Shown here piece by piece: positions 7,417 to 14,919 of a stretch of 29,109 bases of DNA. Location: IMG/VR virus record IMGVR_UViG_3300035181_002213, positions 1 through 29,109 of that record. One strand, 5' to 3'. Every line of letters begins with the position of its first letter. The first letter of the stretch is position 1. Below the pieces are notes generated by a model that saw only the letters and a list, made by a program, of their open reading frames with translations, ran no database searches and was not told the origin of the DNA. The DNA is from a virus. Made by a program: the position numbers and the translations under genes.

Positions 7417-8841
7417 TGTTTCTATGGCGGGGACTAAAAACGCCAACAAATCTTTCCAGTGTTTTCGTTCGTAGTTGTAATTTTTATACATCGCCTTTCT
7501 TGCTACGACCTGTTGCATATACCAAGCATCCTGGATATCGATAATTATTGCCACCTTTTTCTCTGGGTGAGTTCTGACGGCTCTTCCAATGGTCTGCGTG
7601 ACTTTGATGATTGATTTGCCTCCATCACCAAAAATCACGACATTCAGTAAAGTTAAATCAACACCTTCAGCACCAACAGTACCACATATCACGATTGGCT
7701 CTTTTTCTTTTTGGTTTTTGTACAACATTGAGTAAGCATTATTTCGGCTATCTATTTCAGAATCTCCAGTAAGAAAATGTATGTTTTCAACTATTTTTTC
7801 AGTATCATTTACAGCTTTCAAGTTGTCAACGTGCTCTGTCCAGGCGACCGCGATATACGTGTTCAGACCTTTTCTTCTGCATAGTTCAGCGACCTTCAAA
7901 ATGAAGCGGTTTCTGTTTTCGTTTTTAATAATCTCGTACCTATGCTGATTTACGGGGTCACGCGATTGCAGAGCGTCAATAACGTGACTAGCATTCTTTT
8001 TGTTATCTCCTTTGTATAGCACCTCGTATACGAGTGGGTACATTACGAACGGCTTCACTCGTTCATCTTTGCTGCCTTCGTATACTAGTCCACCAAAATT
8101 AGCTATAAGTCTTGCATGTTTTACGTCTTGCCAGTCTTCTGCACCAGGTGTAGCTGACAAGCCAGCTCGATACAATGCTGGGCATCTGCCGAGTATGGAA
8201 TACAGCTTCTTTGTGCAATGATGCACTTCGTCAGCAATCAAAGCCTTGACTGTTTTTAAGAACACTCTTACTGGGGGCTTATAAAGTGCTAACGCTTGAT
8301 TGGTCATCACCACTATATCCCCTCGCAAGTCTCTATCATAACCGCCATATTTTGTAATACTATATTTCTTACCTAAGTATTTTGAGAACTCGGTGTAGAC
8401 TTGGTGTAATAAGTCTCTTGAAGGTACAATGACGAGAACTGGTTTTGGAAACTTGTCTGCCAATGCTATTTCAATCAGCGTTTTTCCTGATGCTGTTGGG
8501 CTTTGTATGATTCCAAAACCCTTTTTCAATATGGCATTTGCGGCGTCTAATTGATAGTCTCTCAGTTTTAATTTCTGTCCCTCTTCAGGGGGGATTTCTG
8601 GCAACGGTTGCACGGGATTGTCAAAAACCACATTGTCTATTTTGGTATTGAGATAATCAATGAGCCCTAACTTGAAACCAGTCATGCTGCATAGACGTTC
8701 GAGATGAAAGTTTTTGAATGTTATTACTTCAAAGGTCAACGCCTTGTTTATTTGCTCTTTGAGCAGGGGATCAACTGTAGATGCAGTCCAGCCATTGAGT
8801 GAAACTTTTACATGTCGCGTAGCGCTGTTAGAGTCTGTCAT
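7396..8841 (-). CDS. UvsW-like SF2 DNA helicase
   Basis: The 481-residue product is a superfamily 2 helicase of the UvsW/ERCC3-like type. Motifs in order: RDYQLDAA (Q-like, about 94-101), Walker A SPTASGKT (114-121), IVPSRDL (Ia), DEVHH (204-208), SAT (229-231), GAEGVDL (V), and QTIGRAVR (VI). T4 UvsW unwinds branched DNA and R-loops and moves replication from origin-dependent to recombination-dependent mode. The N-terminal 85 residues precede the helicase core, as in UvsW. Start ATG 8841 follows AGGA and overlaps the end of the preceding gene by 14 bases, indicating coupling. Confidence 0.88.
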   Translation of the reverse strand: MTDSNSATRHVKVSLNGWTASTVDPLLKEQINKALTFEVITFKNFHLERLCSMTGFKLGLIDYLNTKIDNVVFDNPVQPLPEIPPEEGQKLKLRDYQLDAANAILKKGFGIIQSPTASGKTLIEIALADKFPKPVLVIVPSRDLLHQVYTEFSKYLGKKYSITKYGGYDRDLRGDIVVMTNQALALYKPPVRVFLKTVKALIADEVHHCTKKLYSILGRCPALYRAGLSATPGAEDWQDVKHARLIANFGGLVYEGSKDERVKPFVMYPLVYEVLYKGDNKKNASHVIDALQSRDPVNQHRYEIIKNENRNRFILKVAELCRRKGLNTYIAVAWTEHVDNLKAVNDTEKIVENIHFLTGDSEIDSRNNAYSMLYKNQKEKEPIVICGTVGAEGVDLTLLNVVIFGDGGKSIIKVTQTIGRAVRTHPEKKVAIIIDIQDAWYMQQVVARKAMYKNYNYERKHWKDLLAFLVPAIETEKGNKN

Positions 8842-9478
8842 CTGCTGTCCTGTTGTTCTGTGACCATTCTAAATACGTTGAGAAGAGTTTGAATCCTTCT
8901 GGTGTACGAGGCAATACACCGCGTTTCATCAAAATTTTGATTTTCTTTCGCCGGTCTTCCACCTGCTCATTTAGTGCTTCTATTATTGCGTCATACTCAG
9001 GTAAATGCTCGATTGTTTCCGAATCAATAAGAAACAGAAAAGCTTCTAATGGCAATACCGAAGTAAACAAATCTCTTAGAATTTCTTCTTTAGTGTACTT
9101 ATTTCCAGCGTATTTAAGCACAGATGGACGAAGACTATCAAATACTGTTGGCGGCGAGGATGTATAAGTACCCTCACCGTATCTTCTTACGTAAACGGGG
9201 CTGAGAATAAGATTCAGCACGTGGTTCTTGTATGGTCTTGAAGACATAAAAGTAAACCCAGTCTTTTTGATGTTGTTTGTGAATCCGTCAAAGCAGACCT
9301 GTATGTATCTAAGTGGGTTAATTTGACCTTCGTTACAGAAAGTCATAATATTCCTTGCTGCTGTTACATTGCCTTTAGTGAAGAAACACTCTTTTCCGAA
9401 ACGAAGAATATACAATTCGGAGAAATACAGCAACAACGGACGCACATCGCTATTCTCAGTACGCCACTCAATAAACAT
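8828..9478 (-). CDS. Hypothetical protein coupled to UvsW-like helicase
   Basis: The 216-residue product is not recognised. The frame opens further upstream, but ATG 9478 follows GGAGGG with 9-base spacing and lies just after a TTTTCGCTATTATAA element, so it is the start. It is basic and mixed alpha/beta in its first half (NVTAARNIMTF, YVRRYGEGTY) and helical at the C-terminus (DAIIEALNEQVEDRRKKIKI). It runs into the helicase gene with a 14-base overlap, so a shared recombination or replication role is plausible but unproven. Confidence 0.72.
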   Translation of the reverse strand: MFIEWRTENSDVRPLLLYFSELYILRFGKECFFTKGNVTAARNIMTFCNEGQINPLRYIQVCFDGFTNNIKKTGFTFMSSRPYKNHVLNLILSPVYVRRYGEGTYTSSPPTVFDSLRPSVLKYAGNKYTKEEILRDLFTSVLPLEAFLFLIDSETIEHLPEYDAIIEALNEQVEDRRKKIKILMKRGVLPRTPEGFKLFSTYLEWSQNNRTADDRL

Positions 9479-9495
9479 AGTTTCTAGCCCTCCGC

Positions 9496-9510
9496 TTATA
9501 ATAGCGAAAA
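9496..9510 (-). promoter_or_regulatory. TTTTCGCTATTATAA element (candidate promoter for 8828-9478 and helicase)
   Basis: On the minus strand it reads TTTTCGCTATTATAAGCGGA and runs straight into the GGAGGG ribosome site for ATG 9478, so the transcript would have a very short leader. On the plus strand the same bases show TATAAT, which might also serve the divergent gene at 9536. Confidence 0.5.
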
Positions 9511-9535
9511 CGGTAGATAAAAACAGGAGAATACA

Positions 9536-9829
9536 ATGACGGAAATCACTAAAACAAAATCCTATTGCCGACCCCCAGGTTGCCGTTGTCCAATTATTGA
9601 GGTTGTTAGCGAAACGAAGACCAAAGAAGTAGTCGCAGTCCATATCAGAGAATCAGCGGCAGAGGGATTGTCTTTAGTGCTAGATTTTTGTAGCGCCGCT
9701 TTCAATACCAAAGAAGCGATAGCCGAGAAATTAGAAACGTTCATCAACAGTCTTAAGACTAATAAAGACGCTCTCGCTACAGACATCGCTGACCTAGTTA
9801 AAGAGAGTGAGGAGAGTAATGCTGAGTAA
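9536..9829 (+). CDS. Hypothetical small protein with Cys-rich N-terminus
   Basis: The 97-residue product starts at ATG 9536 after ACAGGAG. The N-terminus has a C-x4-C-x-C cluster (YCRPPGCRCPIIEVV) that could bind a metal. The middle is beta-like (KTKEVVAVHI) and the C-terminal half is helical. It overlaps the next gene by 11 bases. No family was recognised. Confidence 0.65.
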   Translation: MTEITKTKSYCRPPGCRCPIIEVVSETKTKEVVAVHIRESAAEGLSLVLDFCSAAFNTKEAIAEKLETFINSLKTNKDALATDIADLVKESEESNAE

Positions 9830-10118
9830 AGAATTTCTTCATGCCCTTACTAACAAAATCTCAATGTTTGTAGAAATTGTTGAAAAAGAACGCAAGGACA
9901 TAGCAGCAATATGCAAAGCTTCTCGTTCGGACATCGAGGCGTTTGACTTTAAGGTCGACTCGTACTCATCGTTCGTGCGAGAATTGGATTTTTTTACAGA
10001 GCAGGAATTGACGCAGGCAATTCAGGCTGGTCAAAAATTACTGTCTGTCCTTAATCGAGCGGAAAAGAGACTAGCAAAAGTCAGTAAGGTAAAATCAAAA
10101 CCTATAGGGAAAGCTTAA
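9819..10118 (+). CDS. Hypothetical helical protein
   Basis: The 99-residue product starts at ATG 9819 after GAGGAG; an in-frame GTG at 9807 is less likely. It is almost wholly helical, with a possible coiled coil, and ends in a basic tail (KRLAKVSKVKSKPIGKA). The overlap with the preceding gene implies coupled translation. Function is unknown. Confidence 0.65.
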   Translation: MLSKEFLHALTNKISMFVEIVEKERKDIAAICKASRSDIEAFDFKVDSYSSFVRELDFFTEQELTQAIQAGQKLLSVLNRAEKRLAKVSKVKSKPIGKA

Positions 10119-10140
10119 TATTTTAAGTCCAAAATATTAA
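10115..10140. repeat. AT-only inverted repeat after 9819-10118
   Basis: TTAATATTTT (10115-10124) and its exact reverse complement AAAATATTAA (10131-10140) flank AAGTCC. It overlaps the stop codon and starts a very AT-rich gap of about 125 bases. It could be a weak terminator or a protein-binding site; stem stability is low. Confidence 0.6.
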
Positions 10141-10211
10141 TATCTAATAAAAAACCATATTTGTTATAGCAATTTGATTCTGCTAAAAATCGAGTCAATT
10201 TCTGTTTCTCT

Positions 10212-10221
10212 GCGCTATAAT
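10212..10221 (+). promoter_or_regulatory. GCGCTATAAT element (candidate promoter for 10244 gene)
   Basis: GCGC followed by a consensus TATAAT (10216-10221), then GTAATTGAAAGGGAGG. It aligns with the CGCTATTAT elements elsewhere, with TATAAT in place of TATTAT, and helps fix the reading direction of the element. No clear -35 box. Confidence 0.45.
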
Positions 10222-10243
10222 GTAATTGAAAGGGAGGCTCGCT

Positions 10244-10660
10244 ATGAGCAATTCCTGCCCAGTGCTTTATTCGTTGCCAGTAATTGCCAAGACTTTGGGT
10301 GTGTCAATAGCAAAATTAGAACTAGTTAAGCGTCCCCCCCTTGCTTTTTCAAAATTGAATAAACGTAGACTCTACAGGGTGACGCTCACTCGCAGTATGA
10401 ATGGCGAAACTCGGTGTTTCAATACGTACTGGTATGGTGGTAAACCAGAGCTGCTCGAAATATTGAAAGGCTTATCATTCACTCACGCGCTGTATGATTG
10501 CGGTGAGGATTTTTATGTTGATTTTGGGCTAGACAAAACAAAACGGATTTCCAAAGCAATTCATAAATTGCTTGGTGCTGAAAATATGCGCTTGCGGGTA
10601 TTTTTAGGAGACGCCGATTACACCATGTTTACGAAGCATTGCGACCGGCAAAAGGCTTGA
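10244..10660 (+). CDS. Hypothetical protein
   Basis: The 138-residue product starts at ATG 10244 after GAAAGGGAGG; the upstream in-frame TTG 10226 overlaps that site and is rejected. It appears to be a soluble alpha/beta protein (RRLYRVTLTRSMNGETRCF, YWYGGKPELLEILKGL, DFYVDFGLDKTKRISKAIHK). No motif or family was recognised. It stands alone between two promoter-like elements. Confidence 0.68.
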   Translation: MSNSCPVLYSLPVIAKTLGVSIAKLELVKRPPLAFSKLNKRRLYRVTLTRSMNGETRCFNTYWYGGKPELLEILKGLSFTHALYDCGEDFYVDFGLDKTKRISKAIHKLLGAENMRLRVFLGDADYTMFTKHCDRQKA

Positions 10661-10673
10661 GTTTCGCTATTAG
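10661..10673 (+). promoter_or_regulatory. GTTTCGCTATTAG element (candidate promoter for 10706 gene)
   Basis: Begins at the stop codon of the preceding gene and precedes ATG 10706 by about 35 bases. This is the TATTAG variant, shared with the copy at 25856. Confidence 0.45.
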
Positions 10674-10705
10674 TAGTGCTTTCGTGGAATTGGAGGAGAT
10701 AAACT

Positions 10706-11068
10706 ATGACGACGGTACTTGTTATGCTAGGTTATTTGGCTATAGGTTATCTGCTAACTGCACTTCGGGCTTATTTTGGAAAGCTTGACTGTGCCTACGA
10801 CCCTGACAGTCCCGACAGCCCTGACAATGTTGGCCAGTCTTATTTTGAAGAGATTGACAGTGCCTACGACCTTGACACTGTTGGGGTATCTACTGAACTG
10901 CTAGAGGAGCTAGTAACGGGGCTTTTATTTTGGCCCTTTGAGCTTTTTGGTTATCTCTTTGATGTTTTATTTTCTGAATCAACACTGCTGTTTATCTGCA
11001 AGCCCTTAATTGCGGCTTCGCGGTTAGGGGCGGCTAGGAGGGACAAGCTGGGCAGAGATAGTAGGTAA
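10706..11068 (+). CDS. Small membrane protein with an internal duplication
   Basis: The 120-residue product starts at ATG 10706 after TTGGAGGAG. A hydrophobic segment at about 4-20 (VLVMLGYLAIGYLLTAL) and another at about 70-97 (LVTGLLFWPFELFGYLFDVL) suggest two membrane passes. Between them lies an acidic region built from a 23-residue duplication: YFGKLDCAYDPD and YFEEIDSAYDLD, followed by NVGQS and TVGVS. The C-terminus is basic. No family was recognised. Confidence 0.65.
   Translation: MTTVLVMLGYLAIGYLLTALRAYFGKLDCAYDPDSPDSPDNVGQSYFEEIDSAYDLDTVGVSTELLEELVTGLLFWPFELFGYLFDVLFSESTLLFICKPLIAASRLGAARRDKLGRDSR
10771..10877 (+). repeat. In-frame tandem duplication, period 69 bases
   Basis: TTATTTTGGAAAGCTTGACT at 10771 and TTATTTTGAAGAGATTGACA at 10840 begin two similar copies of about 38 bases; both continue into GTGCCTACGACC. 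It encodes the duplicated acidic loop of the membrane protein. Confidence 0.85.
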
Positions 11069-11104
11069 CTGGGACTGTTTATGCTAATGTCGTTGTGTCA
11101 AACC

Positions 11105-11150
11105 AGGCTGAAGAAAGGCAGCCTTCCATTCCCACTGTGACTTAAGTGGG
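11105..11150 (+). other. Two adjacent hairpins upstream of the 11170 gene
   Basis: AGGCTG (11105-11110) pairs with CAGCCT (11119-11124), and CCCACT (11131-11136) pairs with AGTGGG (11145-11150). Neither is followed by a good T-run. They fill most of the 100-base gap between 11068 and 11170 and may be leader structure. Confidence 0.45.
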
Positions 11151-11169
11151 GTTTGGTAAACTCGGAGCC

Positions 11170-11526
11170 ATGCGAATACAATCTCCATTTATGCCAGAAT
11201 CTATGTTTGAAACCTATGAGCCAACTTTGACCGACCGTTTTTTCAACTGGCTTACAGAAAAGCTCATCGTCCTCACTGGCGGTAAGCAATGGAACCACAA
11301 TATACAACCTCGACCTCTGGTTAAGGTAGATAAGAATGGTGTACAGGTGGTGAAATGGTGTGTTGACCATGATTGCCCCGTGCCGGTAACGGCAGACGGT
11401 TTACATTGCGCTTGGTGTGGGTCTAAATCTCTGTTGCCTATTAGTCCCACTGGGCAACCAAAAGGAGTCTTAAATCCAAAGGAAAAGAAAGAGGGTGACT
11501 CATCTCTTTTGGGTGAGCGTTCTTAG
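11170..11526 (+). CDS. Small protein with a candidate zinc ribbon
   Basis: The 118-residue product starts at ATG 11170 after CTCGGAG; an in-frame GTG at 11146 lies in a hairpin and has no ribosome site. Four cysteines form a ribbon-like set, C64-x4-C69 and C80-x2-C83 (CVDHDC and CAWCGS), probably binding zinc. The N-terminus is helical and the C-terminus is polar and charged. It ends 30 bases before a strong terminator. No specific family was recognised. Confidence 0.65.
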   Translation: MRIQSPFMPESMFETYEPTLTDRFFNWLTEKLIVLTGGKQWNHNIQPRPLVKVDKNGVQVVKWCVDHDCPVPVTADGLHCAWCGSKSLLPISPTGQPKGVLNPKEKKEGDSSLLGERS

Positions 11527-11555
11527 TTCTGTGCTATATTAATTATTCTGACAAG

Positions 11556-11590
11556 GAAAAGCTGAGGGCTAATTCTCAGCTTTTCTTTTT
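11556..11590 (+). terminator. Rho-independent terminator
   Basis: An 11-bp perfect stem, GAAAAGCTGAG (11556-11566) with CTCAGCTTTTC (11575-11585), an 8-base loop and five T. It ends the unit containing the 11170 gene. Confidence 0.92.
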
Positions 11591-11625
11591 GTTGGCAGAG
11601 AATATACACTTTAGAGGCTGCTGTT

Positions 11626-11654
11626 TTGCGATTTACTGCGCATTTACTTATAGC
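11626..11654 (+). promoter_or_regulatory. Candidate sigma70-type promoter for 11678 gene
   Basis: TTGCGA (11626-11631), a 17-base spacer and TATAGC (11649-11654), right after a terminator and about 25 bases before the start codon. Unlike the CGCTATTAT elements, it has a recognisable -35 box. Confidence 0.35.
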
Positions 11655-11677
11655 ACCCTCAACTGGAGGAGAATTCC

Positions 11678-12574
11678 ATGAAGTTAATACTTCTGAATCC
11701 TAATGCACCACCCGTTCTTACGTTTTCTGATCCAGATATGTATGGCAGAAATCAAGAAGTTATCAAAACTCCAAGCAATACACTAGCAAATCCTCCTAGT
11801 GGCGTAGGGGCGATAAAAGCCTCAATAAGCGCTGGCGGGACAATTACAGCAGGACTACACTCTTATGTTATGACGTTTGTTACAGATGCTAGCACCTCTC
11901 CCATGAAAGAATCTGCCCCAATTGCGCTATCAAACATTGTTGTGACGACCTCCGCAAACGGTAAGGTTAATCTTGCTAACCTTCCTATTTATGCTGGAGA
12001 AGGAACTATTGTTGGTAGAAATATCTATCGTACTTTAGCAGGAAATGTTCCTCCATATCATAGACTGACGAACGCTAGTACCCTTACTATTGCTAATAAC
12101 ACAGATACAACGTATTCAGATACTGCCTCTGATGCTACTATTAGTTCATATCCAGTTGCTCCAACCACTGACTCTACTGGACTTGGACTTGCATCAGCGC
12201 AACCTATAGCCATTAATGATAGACAGTACGAGCTTATGATTGACTCACCCCTAGCCTACTGTATCACTCTTGTTGCGGACCTGTATGACGATAGGATGGA
12301 TACGTTTAATGCTGTTTCGGTCTCAAACGGTACGTATACGCTGTTTGCATTCAAGCGTCCGAGGAAAACTATTTCCATCTATACGTCTGCCGCTATTTTG
12401 GTTGCGCCGCAGAATCCTGCAGTCAACCCTGCGGTACAAACCATTTCTATTCCAGCCTCTACAACGTCGCCATTTGTTTTGGATGTAACGATGTTGCCTT
12501 GGAATACAGCTTTCCTTGCTTTGTGGATAGCTGGTAATGGGGCTAATTCAACAGTAAGCCTAACTGCTGTTTAA
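11678..12574 (+). CDS. Virion/tail-like beta-rich protein
   Basis: The 298-residue product starts at ATG 11678 after ACTGGAGGAG. Residues about 46-155 match a fibronectin-like domain common in phage tail and baseplate proteins: TITAGLHSYVMTFVTDAST, a beta stretch, VGRNIYRTLAG, and TTYSDTASDATI. The rest is small-residue, Thr/Ser/Ala-rich and beta-like, with few charges. No signal peptide or membrane segment is evident. It is expected to be a structural or adhesion component, though it sits among replication and unknown genes. It has its own promoter-like site and terminator-isolated start. Virion role is inference from the domain. Confidence 0.6.
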   Translation: MKLILLNPNAPPVLTFSDPDMYGRNQEVIKTPSNTLANPPSGVGAIKASISAGGTITAGLHSYVMTFVTDASTSPMKESAPIALSNIVVTTSANGKVNLANLPIYAGEGTIVGRNIYRTLAGNVPPYHRLTNASTLTIANNTDTTYSDTASDATISSYPVAPTTDSTGLGLASAQPIAINDRQYELMIDSPLAYCITLVADLYDDRMDTFNAVSVSNGTYTLFAFKRPRKTISIYTSAAILVAPQNPAVNPAVQTISIPASTTSPFVLDVTMLPWNTAFLALWIAGNGANSTVSLTAV

Positions 12575-12602
12575 TATACCACTTCATTAAAGGAGTCATA
12601 AA

Positions 12603-13961
12603 ATGTCACGAAGACACGAATTTATAGAAACTGCCACCTCCGCTAACGGTATTGATTTTATTAGTTGCGACCTTTTAACCTTCGGTGATTATGGTGGAGC
12701 AGGTTCTGTTGGTCTTGCTAACATTAACTATCTTAGAGACAAGTTTAAGCCCCATATTGAAGAAGGTGGATTCAAAGTCGAAGACGAAGATGTCGCAGAT
12801 AGCACAGAATTGTTTATTGCCAATGGTGTGTACCATTCACAGCAAGCTTGGCTTCGAGACACAGAAGAAAATCGAGAGCTACTATCATCGCTTAAAAAGT
12901 ATCCCGCTTTTGATGACCAATATATATCAGACGTGGAATCAGAATGGGAGGAGGAAGCTTGGGAATCGTGGGTCAAACGCGAACTTCTAGACTTTGCTGA
13001 GGACGAGATAGTCGACGACCCAGAGACGGGTGAAGAAATAACGCTCGGTGAACTTCTTGAAAGGGCCGGAGATAAAGAAGAGCAAGACAAGATTCTTTAT
13101 TATGCTTACAAAGACGCAATGAACGAAACAGATACATATCCTGAGCCTGAGTATTCCGACGTATCCATTGACACAGCTAAAATCAAGGATTCATTTCTCA
13201 AGTTTCTTAAAAAGGCGTTGGTAGGACCGTTTATACCTAGCAACCAGCAGGAGCTACCGTTAGAAGACAGCAAAAAGCTAATTGAATCGAACAGACAGTG
13301 GGTGTATGACGCGAGTATTAAAAATTATAGACGCACACCCGAATCAGACGGGAGACGGGTGTACGACGCTTGTATTAAAAATTATAGACGTGAAGGTCAC
13401 ACTGAAGATTGCCCGAAAGAATATATGCGTGACCGGCTACGTCGCAAGAATGACAAAACTAGCGAATCCGATTCAATAAAAGAAAGCAGAGAATCCGAGG
13501 AGACTACGTATTACATAGCGGCACAACGAGGGATAGAAGACACTTTTGCTGTGTTTGTCAATGGTAAAGATGTGCCAGTGACTTTTGAGGATTTGGGGAC
13601 GATTAAAGCAAAATCACTTAAGGACGCGGCTAAAAAGTGGGTGCGAAAAGTATTCTCAAACCGTACAGAAAAGCCATTTACTAAAGTAGTAAAAGAAACG
13701 CCAAATTATATCGTGGTAAAGATAGAGGAAGCATCTTCAATAACGGAGAGCAGAAGGACAGCGGCAGACGTGAGTGTCGAAAATCAAGGTTCGGTTATCG
13801 TGTTACAACCACTCACTAAAAAAGCTAAGATGTGGATAGACGAAAACGTGTCCTCTGAGCCGTGGCAATGGGTAGGAAATGGCCTGGTGATTGATTGGCG
13901 CATGGCAGAGGAGTTGGTAGATGCTATGCGAGAGGAAGGGCTTATTCTTCACATGAACTAA
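12603..13961 (+). CDS. Conserved phage-type hypothetical protein, highly acidic, with internal duplication
   Basis: The 452-residue product starts at ATG 12603 after AAAGGAG. The first 150 residues carry the pattern of a family I recall from phage genomes: a GGAGSVGLANINYL stretch, then LKKYPAFDDQYISDVESEWE and AWESWVKREL. No function is known. A 19-residue segment is duplicated in tandem (RQWVYDASIKNYRR and RRVYDACIKNYRR). The C-terminal third is a separate mixed alpha/beta region (TYYIAAQRGIEDTFAVFVNG, then FTKVVKETPNYIVVKIEE, and a final helix). It is followed closely by 13988 and probably shares its transcript. Confidence 0.7.
   Translation: MSRRHEFIETATSANGIDFISCDLLTFGDYGGAGSVGLANINYLRDKFKPHIEEGGFKVEDEDVADSTELFIANGVYHSQQAWLRDTEENRELLSSLKKYPAFDDQYISDVESEWEEEAWESWVKRELLDFAEDEIVDDPETGEEITLGELLERAGDKEEQDKILYYAYKDAMNETDTYPEPEYSDVSIDTAKIKDSFLKFLKKALVGPFIPSNQQELPLEDSKKLIESNRQWVYDASIKNYRRTPESDGRRVYDACIKNYRREGHTEDCPKEYMRDRLRRKNDKTSESDSIKESRESEETTYYIAAQRGIEDTFAVFVNGKDVPVTFEDLGTIKAKSLKDAAKKWVRKVFSNRTEKPFTKVVKETPNYIVVKIEEASSITESRRTAADVSVENQGSVIVLQPLTKKAKMWIDENVSSEPWQWVGNGLVIDWRMAEELVDAMREEGLILHMN
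13300..13390 (+). repeat. In-frame tandem duplication, period 57 bases
   Basis: Two 34-base copies at 13300-13333 and 13357-13390, with three mismatches, sharing GTATTAAAAATTATAGACG. It encodes the doubled VYDAxIKNYRR segment. Confidence 0.9.
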
Positions 13962-13987
13962 TGATATCGTGCTGAATAGGAGGATTT

Positions 13988-14380
13988 ATGTCCAAGATTA
14001 CACGTGAGTTTCAAGACCCCTTTCTTCTAGGTTATTTGGATGCTATTCTTTTTGCCGAAACAGATGAAAAGGGAAATTCCCTAGATAGTAACTTTACAAT
14101 TTCAGATTTTTCTTCCAAATCGATAATCCAAGCCCAGGATGTTTGTGACCAATTTGAGACAGAGGCGGGAGATTTGTTGTCTGAAGTTGCAACTTACTAT
14201 CGTGCAGGTATGCTATTTTGGCTCAACAGGAATGGACATGGTTCTGGATTTTGGGATGAGCCGTCAATAGATAAACACACGGGTAAAATATTATCGGACC
14301 TCTCCCACGAGTTTGGGGAATGCGATGTCTATGTGGACGACCAAGGACAGATAGTAGTAATTGACCCATATTTTAATTGA
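13988..14380 (+). CDS. Conserved phage hypothetical protein with RNGHGxGFWD motif
   Basis: The 130-residue product starts at ATG 13988 after TAGGAGG. It has the signature AGMLFWLNRNGHGSGFWDEP (about 73-92), which recurs in small phage proteins of unknown function, together with the preceding YLDAILFAETDE segment and a final GECDVYVDDQGQIVV. It is compact and soluble with no membrane segment. The first part matches the usual pattern of an acidic N-terminal helix followed by the GHG core. Assignment to this family rests on motif memory, not a search. Confidence 0.72.
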   Translation: MSKITREFQDPFLLGYLDAILFAETDEKGNSLDSNFTISDFSSKSIIQAQDVCDQFETEAGDLLSEVATYYRAGMLFWLNRNGHGSGFWDEPSIDKHTGKILSDLSHEFGECDVYVDDQGQIVVIDPYFN

Positions 14381-14414
14381 ACTGAAAACAACAGGAAGAT
14401 TTGAGGTTGCACAC

Positions 14415-14428
14415 TTTCGCTATTATAA
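14415..14428 (+). promoter_or_regulatory. TTTCGCTATTATAA element (candidate promoter for the 14531 operon)
   Basis: TTTCGC, TATTAT (14421-14426), then AATTGATATGGAA. It precedes a terminator-like hairpin at 14478-14512 and the GTG at 14531, so the transcript would carry that hairpin in its leader. Confidence 0.5.
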
Positions 14429-14477
14429 TTGATATGGAATTTCTTGGTGTGACTTTCATACTATTCGCATATTTTTT

Positions 14478-14512
14478 GTCGTGTGCTTTTTAGCATACGA
14501 CTTCGCTTTTTT
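14478..14512 (+). terminator. Terminator or leader attenuator before 14531
   Basis: GTCGTGTGC (14478-14486) pairs with GCATACGAC (14493-14501), one G-U pair, six-base loop, then TTCGC and six T (14507-14512). It lies between a promoter-like element and the ribosome site of the next gene, so it may act as an attenuator for the nuclease and polymerase C-half operon. Confidence 0.7.
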
Positions 14513-14530
14513 CAGCCTAGGGGGAGTAGC

Positions 14531-14917
14531 GTGACTGCCTTACTTGGACTTCTTATCGTGCTAGTGTTTGGTTTAGCGTCTTTTGGCTTTGCGTTGTTTG
14601 TGTTAGAATCTCCTTATACCGAACCTATCGTGCATTGGTTTGAGCAAAGAAAGAACCAGAATTGGTTTTATCGTATTTGTTCTAAAGGTCTTTCCTGTCC
14701 TCTATGCTCTGGTTTTTGGGGAGGAGTACTTTCGTGGTTTTGTCTAAAAAATACACTCTTCGGAAGTCATCCCACAATCCTAGATACTTTTGTCTTAGGC
14801 TGTCTAGGGGGAGCCACCTCTCTATGTTTGTATTATCTACGAGAGATAGCTTTTAAGTGGCTAGGGGGAGAACAGGGAAAAGAGCAGGAAGACGAAGACA
14901 GCAAGGAAAGAGGATAA
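14531..14917 (+). CDS. DUF1360-like membrane protein
   Basis: The 128-residue product starts at GTG 14531 after TAGGGGGAG; the longer TTG start at 14483 lies inside the leader hairpin. It has a hydrophobic N-terminus (about 3-25), the CPLCSGFWGG motif (about 56-65) typical of DUF1360 and similar small phage and Bacillus membrane proteins, a hydrophobic stretch at about 85-103, and a charged, acidic tail. The motif Cys pair may bind metal or form a disulfide. It opens the operon that continues into the nuclease. Function of the family is not known to me. Confidence 0.65.
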   Translation: MTALLGLLIVLVFGLASFGFALFVLESPYTEPIVHWFEQRKNQNWFYRICSKGLSCPLCSGFWGGVLSWFCLKNTLFGSHPTILDTFVLGCLGGATSLCLYYLREIAFKWLGGEQGKEQEDEDSKERG

Positions 14918-14919
14918 CA

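Noticed and set aside
9807-9818. GTG start at 9807 for the 9819 gene
   Set aside because: It lacks a ribosome site and the GAGGAG motif lies just after it, correctly spaced for ATG 9819.
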